Part shown: piece after piece, positions 26,995-35,317 of the stretch
Position numbering within the stretch: the stretch's first letter is position 1
Layout: every line of letters starts with the position of its first letter
Source: Novosphingobium sp.
GTDB lineage: Bacteria; Pseudomonadota; Alphaproteobacteria; Sphingomonadales; Sphingomonadaceae
DNA length: 35,317 nt
Direction of reading: 5' to 3'
Assembly (NCBI GenBank): GCA_020853995.1
Contig: JADYXV010000352.1
Span: 1 to 35,317 of the forward strand
Program-made: the position numbers and the translations under genes
Notes under the pieces: generated by a model
What the model saw: the letters and a program-made list of their open reading frames with translations, nothing else
What the model was told of the DNA's origin: nothing
The model's database searches: none

Positions 26995-27047
26995 GCCCAC
27001 CCCCGTCCCCTCCCGCCCACATTTGTTTTGGCTTGGGAGGGGGGAGA
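26995..27047 (-). repeat. G-rich palindromic repeat, right inverted copy of sufT-sufA intergenic pair
   Basis: GCCCACCCCCGTCCCCTCCCGCCCACATTTGTTTTGGCTTGGGAGGGGGGAG; inverted relative to 26915-26963. Confidence 0.85.
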
Positions 27048-27054
27048 TAGTGCG

Positions 27055-27417
27055 ATGACCGAAGTTAGCACCAAGACCCGCCAGCGCCCCGCCGCTGTCA
27101 TCCTCACGCCATCTGCCGAGGCGCGGATTGCGCACCTGATGGAAACCGCCCCCGCAGGCGCGATTGGCGTAAAGCTGTCCACCCCACGCCGGGGCTGTTC
27201 GGGTCTTGCCTATTCGGTTGATTACGTGACGCAAGCAAACCCGATGGACGAGCGGATCGAGACGCCCGGCGGCTTGTTCTTCATCGACGGCGGATCGGTG
27301 CTGTACCTGATCGGCTGCACGATGGAGTGGCAGGAAGACGATTTCACCGCCGGATTCGTGTTCCAGAACCCCAACGCCAAAGGCAGTTGCGGCTGCGGTG
27401 AAAGCTTTACGGTCTAA
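27055..27417 (+). CDS. sufA: A-type Fe-S cluster carrier/scaffold (SufA/IscA/ErpA family)
   Basis: GAIGVKLSTPRRGCSGLAYSVDYV...GSCGCGESF: the three conserved cysteines. Confidence 0.95.
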   Translation: MTEVSTKTRQRPAAVILTPSAEARIAHLMETAPAGAIGVKLSTPRRGCSGLAYSVDYVTQANPMDERIETPGGLFFIDGGSVLYLIGCTMEWQEDDFTAGFVFQNPNAKGSCGCGESFTV

Positions 27418-28355
27418 CCTTCTTTCAGGAACCGCAGCAGCGCTTCTTCCAGCGCGTCAACCTTGTCGTCGGCGTCAATCCGGGCATTCAGCCACAGGTT
27501 TTCCGCATCGGTAACGGCATGTTCGCGCGACGCTTCGCCCGCAATGTCGCGCTCGGGCTGGCGGCGGCCAAAGCCGACAGCCCGCACGGCCTGGGTAAAG
27601 CCTCTGGCATCGGTTGTGGCCATCCGCCCGAAGAACCGGCCAAGATGGCTCGACCGGTCGTTCATGAACGCCTCAAGCTCGCCCGCGCGTTCACGCGTCA
27701 GGCCCTTGGCTCCTTGCCAGCCCTGAAGATAATTGCCCACGCCCTGTACAAACAGGCGTTCCCATTCCGGAGCGTTGTCGGCGTCCAGCGTAGCATCCTT
27801 GATGCGGAACAGCATTTCCGCTTCGCGCTGGCTGACGGCGGCGGGCCGGTCACTGCCCGCGGCAAAAATGGTACGGCGGATCAGCGCGCATTCCGCCGCG
27901 TTGATGCTGCCCGGATCAAGCGCGCCTCCGCTGCGGGTGGGGCCTTCGCCCGTCAAAACCGCCTGTTCCAGCAAGTCGAGCGCGAACTGCCGCAAGGCAT
28001 CAGGTGTTGATTGGGCTTTTTCCAGAACACGCACGACCAGTTCCAGTTCGGTCAGACTGCTCACTTTGCCGTCATGCCTGACCCGCTCGATAAGCCATGC
28101 GGCGTTTTCATCCGAAACATAGCCGCGCGGCTCGGTGGTATTGACGATGAACTCGACCAGCGCCTCGACAAAGAAGTCGCTCCATTCCGCGGTTGGCGTG
28201 GCGATCTGGTCATTCAGGATGAAGATCGCCTCTGCCTCTTCGGGATCGATCCTGCCATCGGGCCACGCCGCACGGCGCAGGGCGAGGATTTCCTCGGCTG
28301 AAATGGCGTTGTCTTCAGCGGCTTGCGCAGCGATGGCGCGGAAATGCAGGGTCAT
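27414..28355 (-). CDS. Uncharacterised protein with internally repeated TerB/EF-hand-like helical units
   Basis: Repeats IDPEEAEAIF...EWSDFFVEAL and VSQREAEMLF...EWERLFVQGV; start inferred at MTLHFRAIAAQ (ORF extends to 28385). Confidence 0.7.
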   Translation of the reverse strand: MTLHFRAIAAQAAEDNAISAEEILALRRAAWPDGRIDPEEAEAIFILNDQIATPTAEWSDFFVEALVEFIVNTTEPRGYVSDENAAWLIERVRHDGKVSSLTELELVVRVLEKAQSTPDALRQFALDLLEQAVLTGEGPTRSGGALDPGSINAAECALIRRTIFAAGSDRPAAVSQREAEMLFRIKDATLDADNAPEWERLFVQGVGNYLQGWQGAKGLTRERAGELEAFMNDRSSHLGRFFGRMATTDARGFTQAVRAVGFGRRQPERDIAGEASREHAVTDAENLWLNARIDADDKVDALEEALLRFLKEG

Positions 28356-28545
28356 CAGGTCAAGTCCCTCGGGCGTGCTTGCCAAAGGGACTTACGCGAC
28401 AGCGCTTAATTTGGCGTTATCAGGTGCCGATGCTTTGAATGGCTCGGGGAGGGGCTGGATTGGTACGGGCAGCCACCCCCTCCGTAAACGCTATCCCTGC
28501 TTCGTCACCATGCCTATTCCGTCACCCTGAAACAAGTTGGCGCCC

Positions 28546-28679
28546 ATCTCCTTCGGCAACGTAAATCCCGGATCCCGTCATGCTGAACTTGTTTCAGCAT
28601 CCATTCCTCCCCACAAACCGCAGTGCGCCTTGATAGATGGATCCTGAAACAAGTTCAGGATGACGATAATTCAAGAACC
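28546..28679. repeat. Dispersed double-hairpin intergenic repeat, copy 2
   Basis: CTTCGGCAACGTAA...ATGCTGAACTTGTTTCAGCAT...ATCCTGAAACAAGTTCAGGAT...AGAACC; matches 15534-15666. Confidence 0.9.
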
Positions 28680-28732
28680 GTGTCGTATCAGACCCCGCTC
28701 ATGCCGTGCTTGTCGAAGCACTCGCACCAGCA

Positions 28733-30724
28733 TCAGCGCAAATCGGGTGCAGTCGCCTCCGTCACAAGCATCGCGATGGCCTCGTCCAGCGGCATCACCT
28801 TCTGGTGCTGTTCGCCCAGAATGCGGATCGCCACGGTGCCTTCTTCGGCCTCGCGCTTGCCCACCACCAGCAGGTACGGGACTTTCGCCACCGAATGTTC
28901 GCGCACCTTGTAATTGATCTTTTCGTTGCGCAGGTCGCTTTCGGTACGGATGCCCGCAGCTTTCAGCTTCGCCAGCGCTTCGGTGGCATAGCCATCAGCT
29001 TCCGAAACGATGGTCGCCAACACGGCCTGCACCGGCGCCATCCACACCGGCAGACGGCCTGCAAAATGTTCGATCAGAATGCCGATGAAGCGTTCGTACG
29101 AACCGAAGATCGCGCGGTGCAGCATGACCGGGCGGTGCTTGTCGCCATCTTCGCCAACATATGTTGCATCAAGCCGTTCTGGCAGGACGCGGTCAGACTG
29201 GATCGTGCCGACCTGCCAAGGGCGGCCGATCGCATCGGTCAGGTGCCATTCCAGCTTGGGCGCATAGAACGCGCCTTCGCCGGGCAATTCTTCCCAGCCG
29301 TACTGTTCTGTCGCAAGCCCTGCGCGGACCACGGCGGCGCGCAGCTCGCTTTCGGCCATGTCCCACATTTCTTCGGTGCCGAAACGCTTTTCGGGGCGCA
29401 GCGCCAGCTTGATCGAATAAGTGAAGCCGAAGTGCTTGTAGATGCGGTCTGCCAGTTCGCAGAACGCCTGCACTTCATCCACGATCTGGTCTTCGCGGCA
29501 GAAGATGTGCGCATCGTCCTGCGTGAACTGGCGCACGCGCATGAGGCCATGCAGCGCGCCGTGCGGTTCGTTGCGGTGGCAGCAGCCGTTTTCATACAGA
29601 CGCAGCGGCAGATCACGGTAGGATTTCAGGCCCTGCCGGAAGATCAGGACGTGCGCGGGGCAGTTCATCGGCTTCAGGGCCATCCAGTCGGCCTCGCCGC
29701 TGATCACCGGGCCTTCGTCATCCACGTTGGGCACTTCGTCGGGGATGACGAACATGTTTTCGCGGTATTTGCCCCAGTGGCCCGATTGCTCCCACTGGCG
29801 CGCGTCCATCACTTGCGGGGTTTTCACCTCGCGATAGCCCGCGCCATCAATCGCGCGGCGCATGTATGCCTCCAGCTCGCGCCAGATCATATAGCCCTTG
29901 GGATGCCAGAACACGCTGCCATGCGCTTCGGCTTGCAGATGGAACAAGTCCATCTCGCTGCCCAGCTTGCGGTGATCGCGCTTGGCGGCCTCTTCCAGCC
30001 GCGTCATGTGGGCATCAAGCTGCTTCTTGTTGAGCCAGCCGGTGCCGTAAATGCGGCTGAGCATCGCGTTGTTCTGGTCGCCACGCCAATAAGCGCCCGA
30101 AACGCGCGTCAGCTTGAACGCGGTAGGATCCAGCTTGCCGGTCGATGGCAAATGCGGGCCACGGCACATATCCAGCCAATCATCGCCTGACCAATAGACC
30201 GTCAGCGGCTCATCGCCGGGAAGCTCGGCGGCCCATTGCGCCTTGAAGCTCTCGCCCTGCTGCTTCCACCGGCTGATAAGCTGTTCGCGGCTCCACTCCT
30301 CGCGGCGCAGCGGCTTGTTTGCCCCGATGATCTTGCGCATCTGCGCCTCGATCGCGGGCAAGTCTTCATCCGTGAACGGGCGTTCGGCGGGCGCGAAATC
30401 GTAATAGAAGCCATCGTCGGTGCTGGGCCCGAACGTGATCTGCGTGCCCGGAAACAGCGCCTGCACGGCCTCTGCCAGAATGTGGGCGAAGTCATGGCGG
30501 GCAAGGTCTAGCGCATCAGCCTCGTCCTTGGCCGTCACCAGCGCCAGTTGCGCATCGGCGGTAAAGGGGCGCGAAAGATCAACCAGTTCGCCATCCACCC
30601 GCGCCGCCAGCGCCGCTTTGGCAAGGCCGGGGCCGATGGCGGCGGCGATGTCCGCAGGGGTGCTGCCGGGCGCAACTTCGCGTGACGAACCATCGGGCAG
30701 GGTGATTTTCAGCAACTCGGACAT
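28733..30724 (-). CDS. thrS: Threonyl-tRNA synthetase
   Basis: TGS domain N-terminus, ARHDFAHILAEAVQALFP, MNCPAHVLIF, RNEPHGALHGLMRVRQFTQDDAHIFC. Confidence 0.97.
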   Translation of the reverse strand: MSELLKITLPDGSSREVAPGSTPADIAAAIGPGLAKAALAARVDGELVDLSRPFTADAQLALVTAKDEADALDLARHDFAHILAEAVQALFPGTQITFGPSTDDGFYYDFAPAERPFTDEDLPAIEAQMRKIIGANKPLRREEWSREQLISRWKQQGESFKAQWAAELPGDEPLTVYWSGDDWLDMCRGPHLPSTGKLDPTAFKLTRVSGAYWRGDQNNAMLSRIYGTGWLNKKQLDAHMTRLEEAAKRDHRKLGSEMDLFHLQAEAHGSVFWHPKGYMIWRELEAYMRRAIDGAGYREVKTPQVMDARQWEQSGHWGKYRENMFVIPDEVPNVDDEGPVISGEADWMALKPMNCPAHVLIFRQGLKSYRDLPLRLYENGCCHRNEPHGALHGLMRVRQFTQDDAHIFCREDQIVDEVQAFCELADRIYKHFGFTYSIKLALRPEKRFGTEEMWDMAESELRAAVVRAGLATEQYGWEELPGEGAFYAPKLEWHLTDAIGRPWQVGTIQSDRVLPERLDATYVGEDGDKHRPVMLHRAIFGSYERFIGILIEHFAGRLPVWMAPVQAVLATIVSEADGYATEALAKLKAAGIRTESDLRNEKINYKVREHSVAKVPYLLVVGKREAEEGTVAIRILGEQHQKVMPLDEAIAMLVTEATAPDLR

Positions 30725-30867
30725 CGGGTTCTCTCAAGCCTTAAAGCGTTGATCCGCGCTTTGGCACAGGAGCGCCGCCGCCGCAATTCCTGCCCTGCCG
30801 ATCCCATTGGCTGCTTGGCTGTCATGATGGGCTTGCCCGCGGCAAAGGTGCGGGCCATGATCGTGCA

Positions 30868-31611
30868 ATGACCGATCTTTCCCGCTTCACCCTGCCATCG
30901 GGCCAGCAGATGGCCTATCGTTTCACCGCAGGCCGCGCGCCCGCCATCGTGTTCCTGCCCGGTTACAAATCGGACATGAGCGGGGGCAAAGCGCAGGCGG
31001 TGCTGCAATGGGCCCAAGACCGGGGCCGCGCCTGCCTGTTGCTTGACTATACCGGCTGCGGACAAAGCGATGGCAACTTTGCCGATGGCAGCTTGTCACA
31101 ATGGCGCGATGAAGTGGTGGCGCTGGTCGATCACCTTGGGCTGGATGCAGTACAAATCGTCGGATCGAGCATGGGCGGCTGGCTGATGCTGCTGGTGGCC
31201 GAAGCCCTGGGCGGCCGGGCTAAGGCGCTGGTCGGCATCGCCCCCGCGCCCGATTTCACCGAATGGGGTTTTTCGCAAAGCCAACGGATCGCGCTCGCGG
31301 CGGGGCAGACGATCCTTGAGGACAATCCGTACGGGACCGAGCCTACCCCTACGCATGCGCTGTTCTGGTCCGATGGTGAACGCAACAAGCGGCTGAAGGC
31401 GGGCGTTGCATTCGATGGTCCGGTTCGGCTCTTGCACGGGCAGAACGATGCCGATGTGCCGTGGGATGTGTCACTGCGGCTGGCCAGCGCGCTGCGTTCA
31501 GCCGATGTGCAGGTGCATCTGATCAAGGACGGCGATCACCGGCTTTCGCGGGATAGCGACATTGCCCTGCTGCTGCGCGAGCTAGCCAATCTCGAAGCTT
31601 TGGCGCCTTGA
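30868..31611 (+). CDS. Alpha/beta hydrolase
   Basis: IVFLPGYKSDMSGGKA, LLDYTGCGQSDG, QIVGSSMGGWLMLLVAEAL, LLHGQNDADVPWDVSLRL, KDGDHRLS. Confidence 0.93.
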   Translation: MTDLSRFTLPSGQQMAYRFTAGRAPAIVFLPGYKSDMSGGKAQAVLQWAQDRGRACLLLDYTGCGQSDGNFADGSLSQWRDEVVALVDHLGLDAVQIVGSSMGGWLMLLVAEALGGRAKALVGIAPAPDFTEWGFSQSQRIALAAGQTILEDNPYGTEPTPTHALFWSDGERNKRLKAGVAFDGPVRLLHGQNDADVPWDVSLRLASALRSADVQVHLIKDGDHRLSRDSDIALLLRELANLEALAP

Positions 31612-31622
31612 AGGATAAACCG

Positions 31623-32540
31623 ATGATCGATCTTCCCGCGCCGCTCTATGCAACCGAGATGGCGCAAGAGGCTGGGCTGATGCAGATCGGCCCGATCCAG
31701 TCGCGCGGGGGGCAGCTTTCGCCCTTGCCCATTCCGCGCCGCCGCAAACAGGCCGAGGTCGAGGCAGAAGCGGGGATGGAGCGGCCCGATCTGCCCGATC
31801 AGGACCGGCTGACCGCCTGCATCGCCAAAGCTGCGCGTGATCCGCAGGCCGCCTTGGTTGACGCACGCAACTGGGCGTCCGAAGGCCGCGATGCCGGACA
31901 GAATGTGCGGGCAAACCAGTGCCTTGGCCTGATCCTGTCCAATGCAGGCGATTTTGACGGCGCGCTGGCCGCCTTTGCGCAAGGCGTGGCGGGCATTCCA
32001 AAACCGCTGGAAGTGGCCGCCGTGCCGCTGATGGTGATGGCGGGCAATGCGGCGCTGGCTGGCGGCAAGCCTGAAGATGCGCTCGGCTGGTTTGACCGTG
32101 CGCTGGCAGTGAAGGATTACACCGACAACGCCGCGCTGGGCGCGTTGCAGGCTGACCGTTCGCGCGCTCTGGTGGCGCTGGGGCGTTTGGCCGAGGCAGG
32201 CGGCGCGCTGGACGAGGTCCACCGGCTTGCGCCCGAAGATGCCGAGGGCTGGCTGCTTTCGGCCACGCTGGCGCGGCGCAACAATGATCTGCCGCGCGCG
32301 CAACGCGACATCGAGATCGCCGCCAAATATGCCCCGCGCGATCCCCGCATCGGTCTTGAAGCTGGCGTGATTGCGATTCTGGATGGGCGTGAAGAGGCCG
32401 CGCGCAAGTCATGGGATTCCGTGCTGGCCGCCGATCCGGATGGTGATGCGGGAAAGGTTGCAAAAGGCTACCTTGAACAGTTGGGGCCGGTTCCTACATC
32501 TGTGGTGTCCCCCGCAACAGAAAAGCCATTAGCCCCATGA
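31623..32540 (+). CDS. Tetratricopeptide-repeat protein
   Basis: TPR-like repeats (NQCLGLILSNAGDFDGALAAFAQGVAG; AGNAALAGGKPEDALGWFDRALAV; GWLLSATLARRNNDLPRAQRDIEIAAKYAP). Confidence 0.85.
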   Translation: MIDLPAPLYATEMAQEAGLMQIGPIQSRGGQLSPLPIPRRRKQAEVEAEAGMERPDLPDQDRLTACIAKAARDPQAALVDARNWASEGRDAGQNVRANQCLGLILSNAGDFDGALAAFAQGVAGIPKPLEVAAVPLMVMAGNAALAGGKPEDALGWFDRALAVKDYTDNAALGALQADRSRALVALGRLAEAGGALDEVHRLAPEDAEGWLLSATLARRNNDLPRAQRDIEIAAKYAPRDPRIGLEAGVIAILDGREEAARKSWDSVLAADPDGDAGKVAKGYLEQLGPVPTSVVSPATEKPLAP

Positions 32541-33529
32541 AGTTATCCGTCCTCGATCTGGTCAGCGTGGTTGAGGGCGGAACGGTCCGTCAGGCGCTCG
32601 ACAATGCCGCCGCTGCGGCCAAAGTCGCCGAAGACTGCGGCTATCAGCGCTATTGGGTGGCCGAACATCACGGAATGGATGGCATTGCCAGCGCAGCGGT
32701 TTCCGTCGCGCTCGCCCATATCGGCCACGCCACCTCCACCATCCGCATCGGTTCGGGCGGGATCATGCTGCCCAATCACAACCCGTTGGTGATTGCCGAA
32801 CAGTTCGGCACGCTGGATGCGCTGTTTCCGGGCCGGATCGACCTTGGCCTCGGTCGCGCGCCGGGGGCAGACCAGCGCATTGTCCGCGCGCTGCGCAAAG
32901 ATACCAACCGCGCGGCAGAGGATTTCCCTGCTGATGTTGTCGAATTACAGGCACAGTTTGCGGGTGATCCGCGCGTGCCGCTGCAAGCCGTACCGGGCAA
33001 GGGCGCCAAGCCGCAAATCTGGATTTTGGGATCAAGCCTGTTCGGCGCGCAATTGGCGGCCATGCTCGGCCTGCCCTATGCCTTCGCCTCGCACTTCGCG
33101 CCCGATCATCTCGATGCCGCGCTGAAGCTCTATCGCGAACGCTTCGAACCGTCCGATACGCTGGCCGCGCCCTATTGCGCCGCTGCGATCAACGTGGTGG
33201 CTGCCGATACGGATGAGGAGGCGGAATTGCTCGCTTCTTCAATGGATCAGTCATTCGTGGCGTTGCGCACGGGCAATCCGGGCAAGCTGAAACCGCCGGT
33301 TCCGGGTTATCGCGAGTCACTGCCGCCCCAGGCCCTGGCCATGCTCGCCCATGTGCGGCAGGTCAGCGCCACCGGCAGCGTAGCCACCGTCCGCAAAGGC
33401 CTTGCCGCCTTTGCCGATCGCACCGGCGTGGACGAAGTGGTGGTGGCCGCCTCGATCTTTGATCAGGCCGCGCGGCGGCGTTCGCTGCAATTGACGATGG
33501 AAGCCGCAAACGAGCTGGTCCCGGCCTGA
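32537..33529 (+). CDS. LLM-class (luciferase-like) flavin-dependent oxidoreductase
   Basis: YQRYWVAEHHGMDGIASAAVSVALAHIGHATSTIRIGSGGIMLPNHNPLVIAEQFGTLDALFPGRIDLGLGRAPG. Confidence 0.95.
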   Translation: MKLSVLDLVSVVEGGTVRQALDNAAAAAKVAEDCGYQRYWVAEHHGMDGIASAAVSVALAHIGHATSTIRIGSGGIMLPNHNPLVIAEQFGTLDALFPGRIDLGLGRAPGADQRIVRALRKDTNRAAEDFPADVVELQAQFAGDPRVPLQAVPGKGAKPQIWILGSSLFGAQLAAMLGLPYAFASHFAPDHLDAALKLYRERFEPSDTLAAPYCAAAINVVAADTDEEAELLASSMDQSFVALRTGNPGKLKPPVPGYRESLPPQALAMLAHVRQVSATGSVATVRKGLAAFADRTGVDEVVVAASIFDQAARRRSLQLTMEAANELVPA

Positions 33530-33749
33530 CGATCATCGATTCAGCCACCAAAATTCACAATTCTGAGATGGTTCGGCACGTAATGTCGTCCAAGGCATTT
33601 ACGACGGCAAAGTTAACCATGCCGCGCCAATGAACCGGACTTGTCCGCTTGCAACGGCTGGATTAGCATCGGCATAATTGATACAAAACCGAATCATAAA
33701 ATAACAAGAGAGAGTAATATTCTCTCGCAGGAGAGCCGGGAACCCACGC

Positions 33750-35317
33750 ATGGCGTCGAAGTCCGCAATTCAATCGTCTTCCACCGTTGTCCATGATGTG
33801 GACGCACAGGACCTTGCCAATCCCCATGCTGCCGCGTTGATGACGCGCTTCATGGCGGCGCTTCTTCCGGATGAGGCGCGCGATTTCGATGCCGGACGTC
33901 TGGCCGAAGCCGCCCTGTTCACCGCGACCGTGGCCACGCTGCGCAAAGGTAGCGAACCTGCCATCGCCATCGAAAGCGTCAGCGGATCAACCACCGGTAC
34001 GCGCCATTTGCGCATCGCGGTCATCAATGATGACATGCCGTTTCTGGTTGATTCGATTGCCTCGACCATCACCGCGCAAGGGCTTGCGATTGACCGCATG
34101 GTCCATCCCGTCGTCGCCGTCCGCCGCGATGGTGATGGCACCCTGATCGATTTTCCCGAAGGCGATGCCGCTGGCGAACGCCGCGAATCCATCGTCTATC
34201 TCGAAACCGTCCGCGCCGATGCGCGCCAGCGTCGTGCCTTGATCGGAGCGCTTGAGGCAACGCTGGACGATGTGCGCGCCGCCGTTGCCGATTGGCCGCT
34301 GATGCAGGCCGCCATGCGCGATGATGCCGCCAACCTGGCCGATCCCGAAGGCGCGGCGCTGCTGCGCTGGCTGGCCGATGGCATGTTGACGCAATTGGGC
34401 TGCGTCACGCGGTTCCGCGACGGACGACAGGAAAACCCGCGCGGCATTTGCCGTGCCAGCGCCGAAGAACTGCTGGCAGATGCGTCCTATGATCGCGCTT
34501 TCCGCTGGTTTGATGAGGCCGGGATTGACGGGCAGGGCCGTGTGCCGCTGATCGTCAAGGCCAACCGCATCGCCAATGTCCATCGCCGCGTTCCGCTTGA
34601 TCTGTTTATCGTGCCGCGTCTGGAACAGGGCAAAGTCACCGCCCTTTGCGTCCACGCAGGCGTATGGACCAGCGCGGCGCTGGCCGCGGCACCTGATCGC
34701 ATACCGCGCCTGCGCAGCCAGTTGACCGGACTGATGGACAAGTTCGGCTTTTCGCCCAACGGCCACGCCGGAAAAGCGCTGGTCCACGCGATGACCGCGC
34801 TGCCGCATGATCTGCTGGCCAGCTTTGCCGATGCCGATCTGGAACGCGTCGCCACCGCGATGATGAGCCTGGTGGACCGGCCCCGCCCGCGCCTTGCGCT
34901 GGTGCAGGCCCCGCTGGCGCGGCACTTGTTTGCCTTTGTGTGGCTGCCGCGCGATGCCTTGTCGACCGACGTGCGCCTTGCCATCCAGCAGATGCTGGAA
35001 GCCAATGCAGGCGCGCAAGTGCTGGATTGGGCCTTGCAAGTCGAAGGCAGCACGCTGGCCATGTTGCGTTTTGTGCTGGATGTGCGCGAACAGGCCGCAA
35101 AGCCCGATGAAGCAGCGCTCGATGCACAATTGCAGGCTATGGTGCGTGGCTGGGCAGGAGCAGTCGAAGCCGAATTGGCCAGTATCGAAGACCCATCGCG
35201 CGCCGCCGCCATCGCTGCGCGCTATGCCGATGCCTTCCCGCTATCCTACCGCACTGCATCAGGCCCTGCCGAGGCGGCGCGCGACATCCGCGTGTTGCGC
35301 ACCCTGTCAGGCAGCAA
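33750..35317 (+). CDS. Large NAD-dependent glutamate dehydrogenase, N-terminal part (3' truncated by window edge)
   Basis: Manual translation from ATG 33750: MASKSAIQSSSTVVHDVDAQDLANPHAAALMTRFMAALLP...TRHLRIAVINDDMPFLVDSIASTITAQGLAIDRMVHPVVAVRRDGDG. Absent from the supplied ORF track because there is no stop before the window end. Confidence 0.9.
   Translation, partial: MASKSAIQSSSTVVHDVDAQDLANPHAAALMTRFMAALLPDEARDFDAGRLAEAALFTATVATLRKGSEPAIAIESVSGSTTGTRHLRIAVINDDMPFLVDSIASTITAQGLAIDRMVHPVVAVRRDGDGTLIDFPEGDAAGERRESIVYLETVRADARQRRALIGALEATLDDVRAAVADWPLMQAAMRDDAANLADPEGAALLRWLADGMLTQLGCVTRFRDGRQENPRGICRASAEELLADASYDRAFRWFDEAGIDGQGRVPLIVKANRIANVHRRVPLDLFIVPRLEQGKVTALCVHAGVWTSAALAAAPDRIPRLRSQLTGLMDKFGFSPNGHAGKALVHAMTALPHDLLASFADADLERVATAMMSLVDRPRPRLALVQAPLARHLFAFVWLPRDALSTDVRLAIQQMLEANAGAQVLDWALQVEGSTLAMLRFVLDVREQAAKPDEAALDAQLQAMVRGWAGAVEAELASIEDPSRAAAIAARYADAFPLSYRTASGPAEAARDIRVLRTLSGS

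Noticed and set aside
26953-27054. N-terminal extension of SufA (MGVGRGQAHPYVKKAHPRPLPPTFVLAWEGGDSA)
   Set aside because: Encoded by the intergenic repeat; ATG at 27055 gives the normal SufA length
28441-28495. GGGGAGGGGCTG...CAGCCACCCCCTCC as another G-rich repeat copy
   Set aside because: Only an imperfect inverted match and lacks the characteristic CCTTCAGG or GGTTGGGGGTGGG core; could be a decayed copy but not supportable
28706-30190. 494-aa plus-strand ORF
   Set aside because: Shadow ORF antisense to thrS
1-35317. CRISPR array, tRNA, rRNA, IS element or prophage
   Set aside because: No regularly spaced direct repeats, no tRNA or rRNA signature noticed, and no transposase, integrase or phage proteins among the translated ORFs

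Overview
This looks like a 35.3 kb chromosomal window from a GC-rich alphaproteobacterium, most likely a sphingomonad (inferred from gene content and protein style). Much of it is housekeeping: a TonB-receptor tail, GntR regulator, 2Fe-2S ferredoxin, TolC, PCMT-like protein, class I fumarase, LytS/LytTR two-component pair, malic enzyme, MutS, acyl-CoA synthetase, gamma-glutamyltransferase, PyrD, a complete suf operon, ThrS, an alpha/beta hydrolase, a TPR protein, an LLM oxidoreductase, and the 5' part of a large NAD-glutamate dehydrogenase that the ORF track misses because it runs off the window. The most notable region is the suf operon. It contains two adjacent, mutually homologous DUF559 (Vsr/PD-(D/E)XK-like) genes between sufB and sufC. 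The first appears to have lost catalytic residues. The second looks intact and is bracketed by inverted ~35 bp G-rich palindromic repeats. The same repeat family occurs as an empty inverted pair between sufT and sufA and as a solo copy after mutS. Other leads are an in-frame TolC-PopZ (DUF2497) fusion, an orphan strong intrinsic terminator marking a probable sRNA between pyrD and the suf operon, a dispersed double-hairpin repeat with compensatory stem changes, and a histidine kinase with a very large extracytoplasmic insertion. All identifications are from reading sequence and translations; no database search was run.
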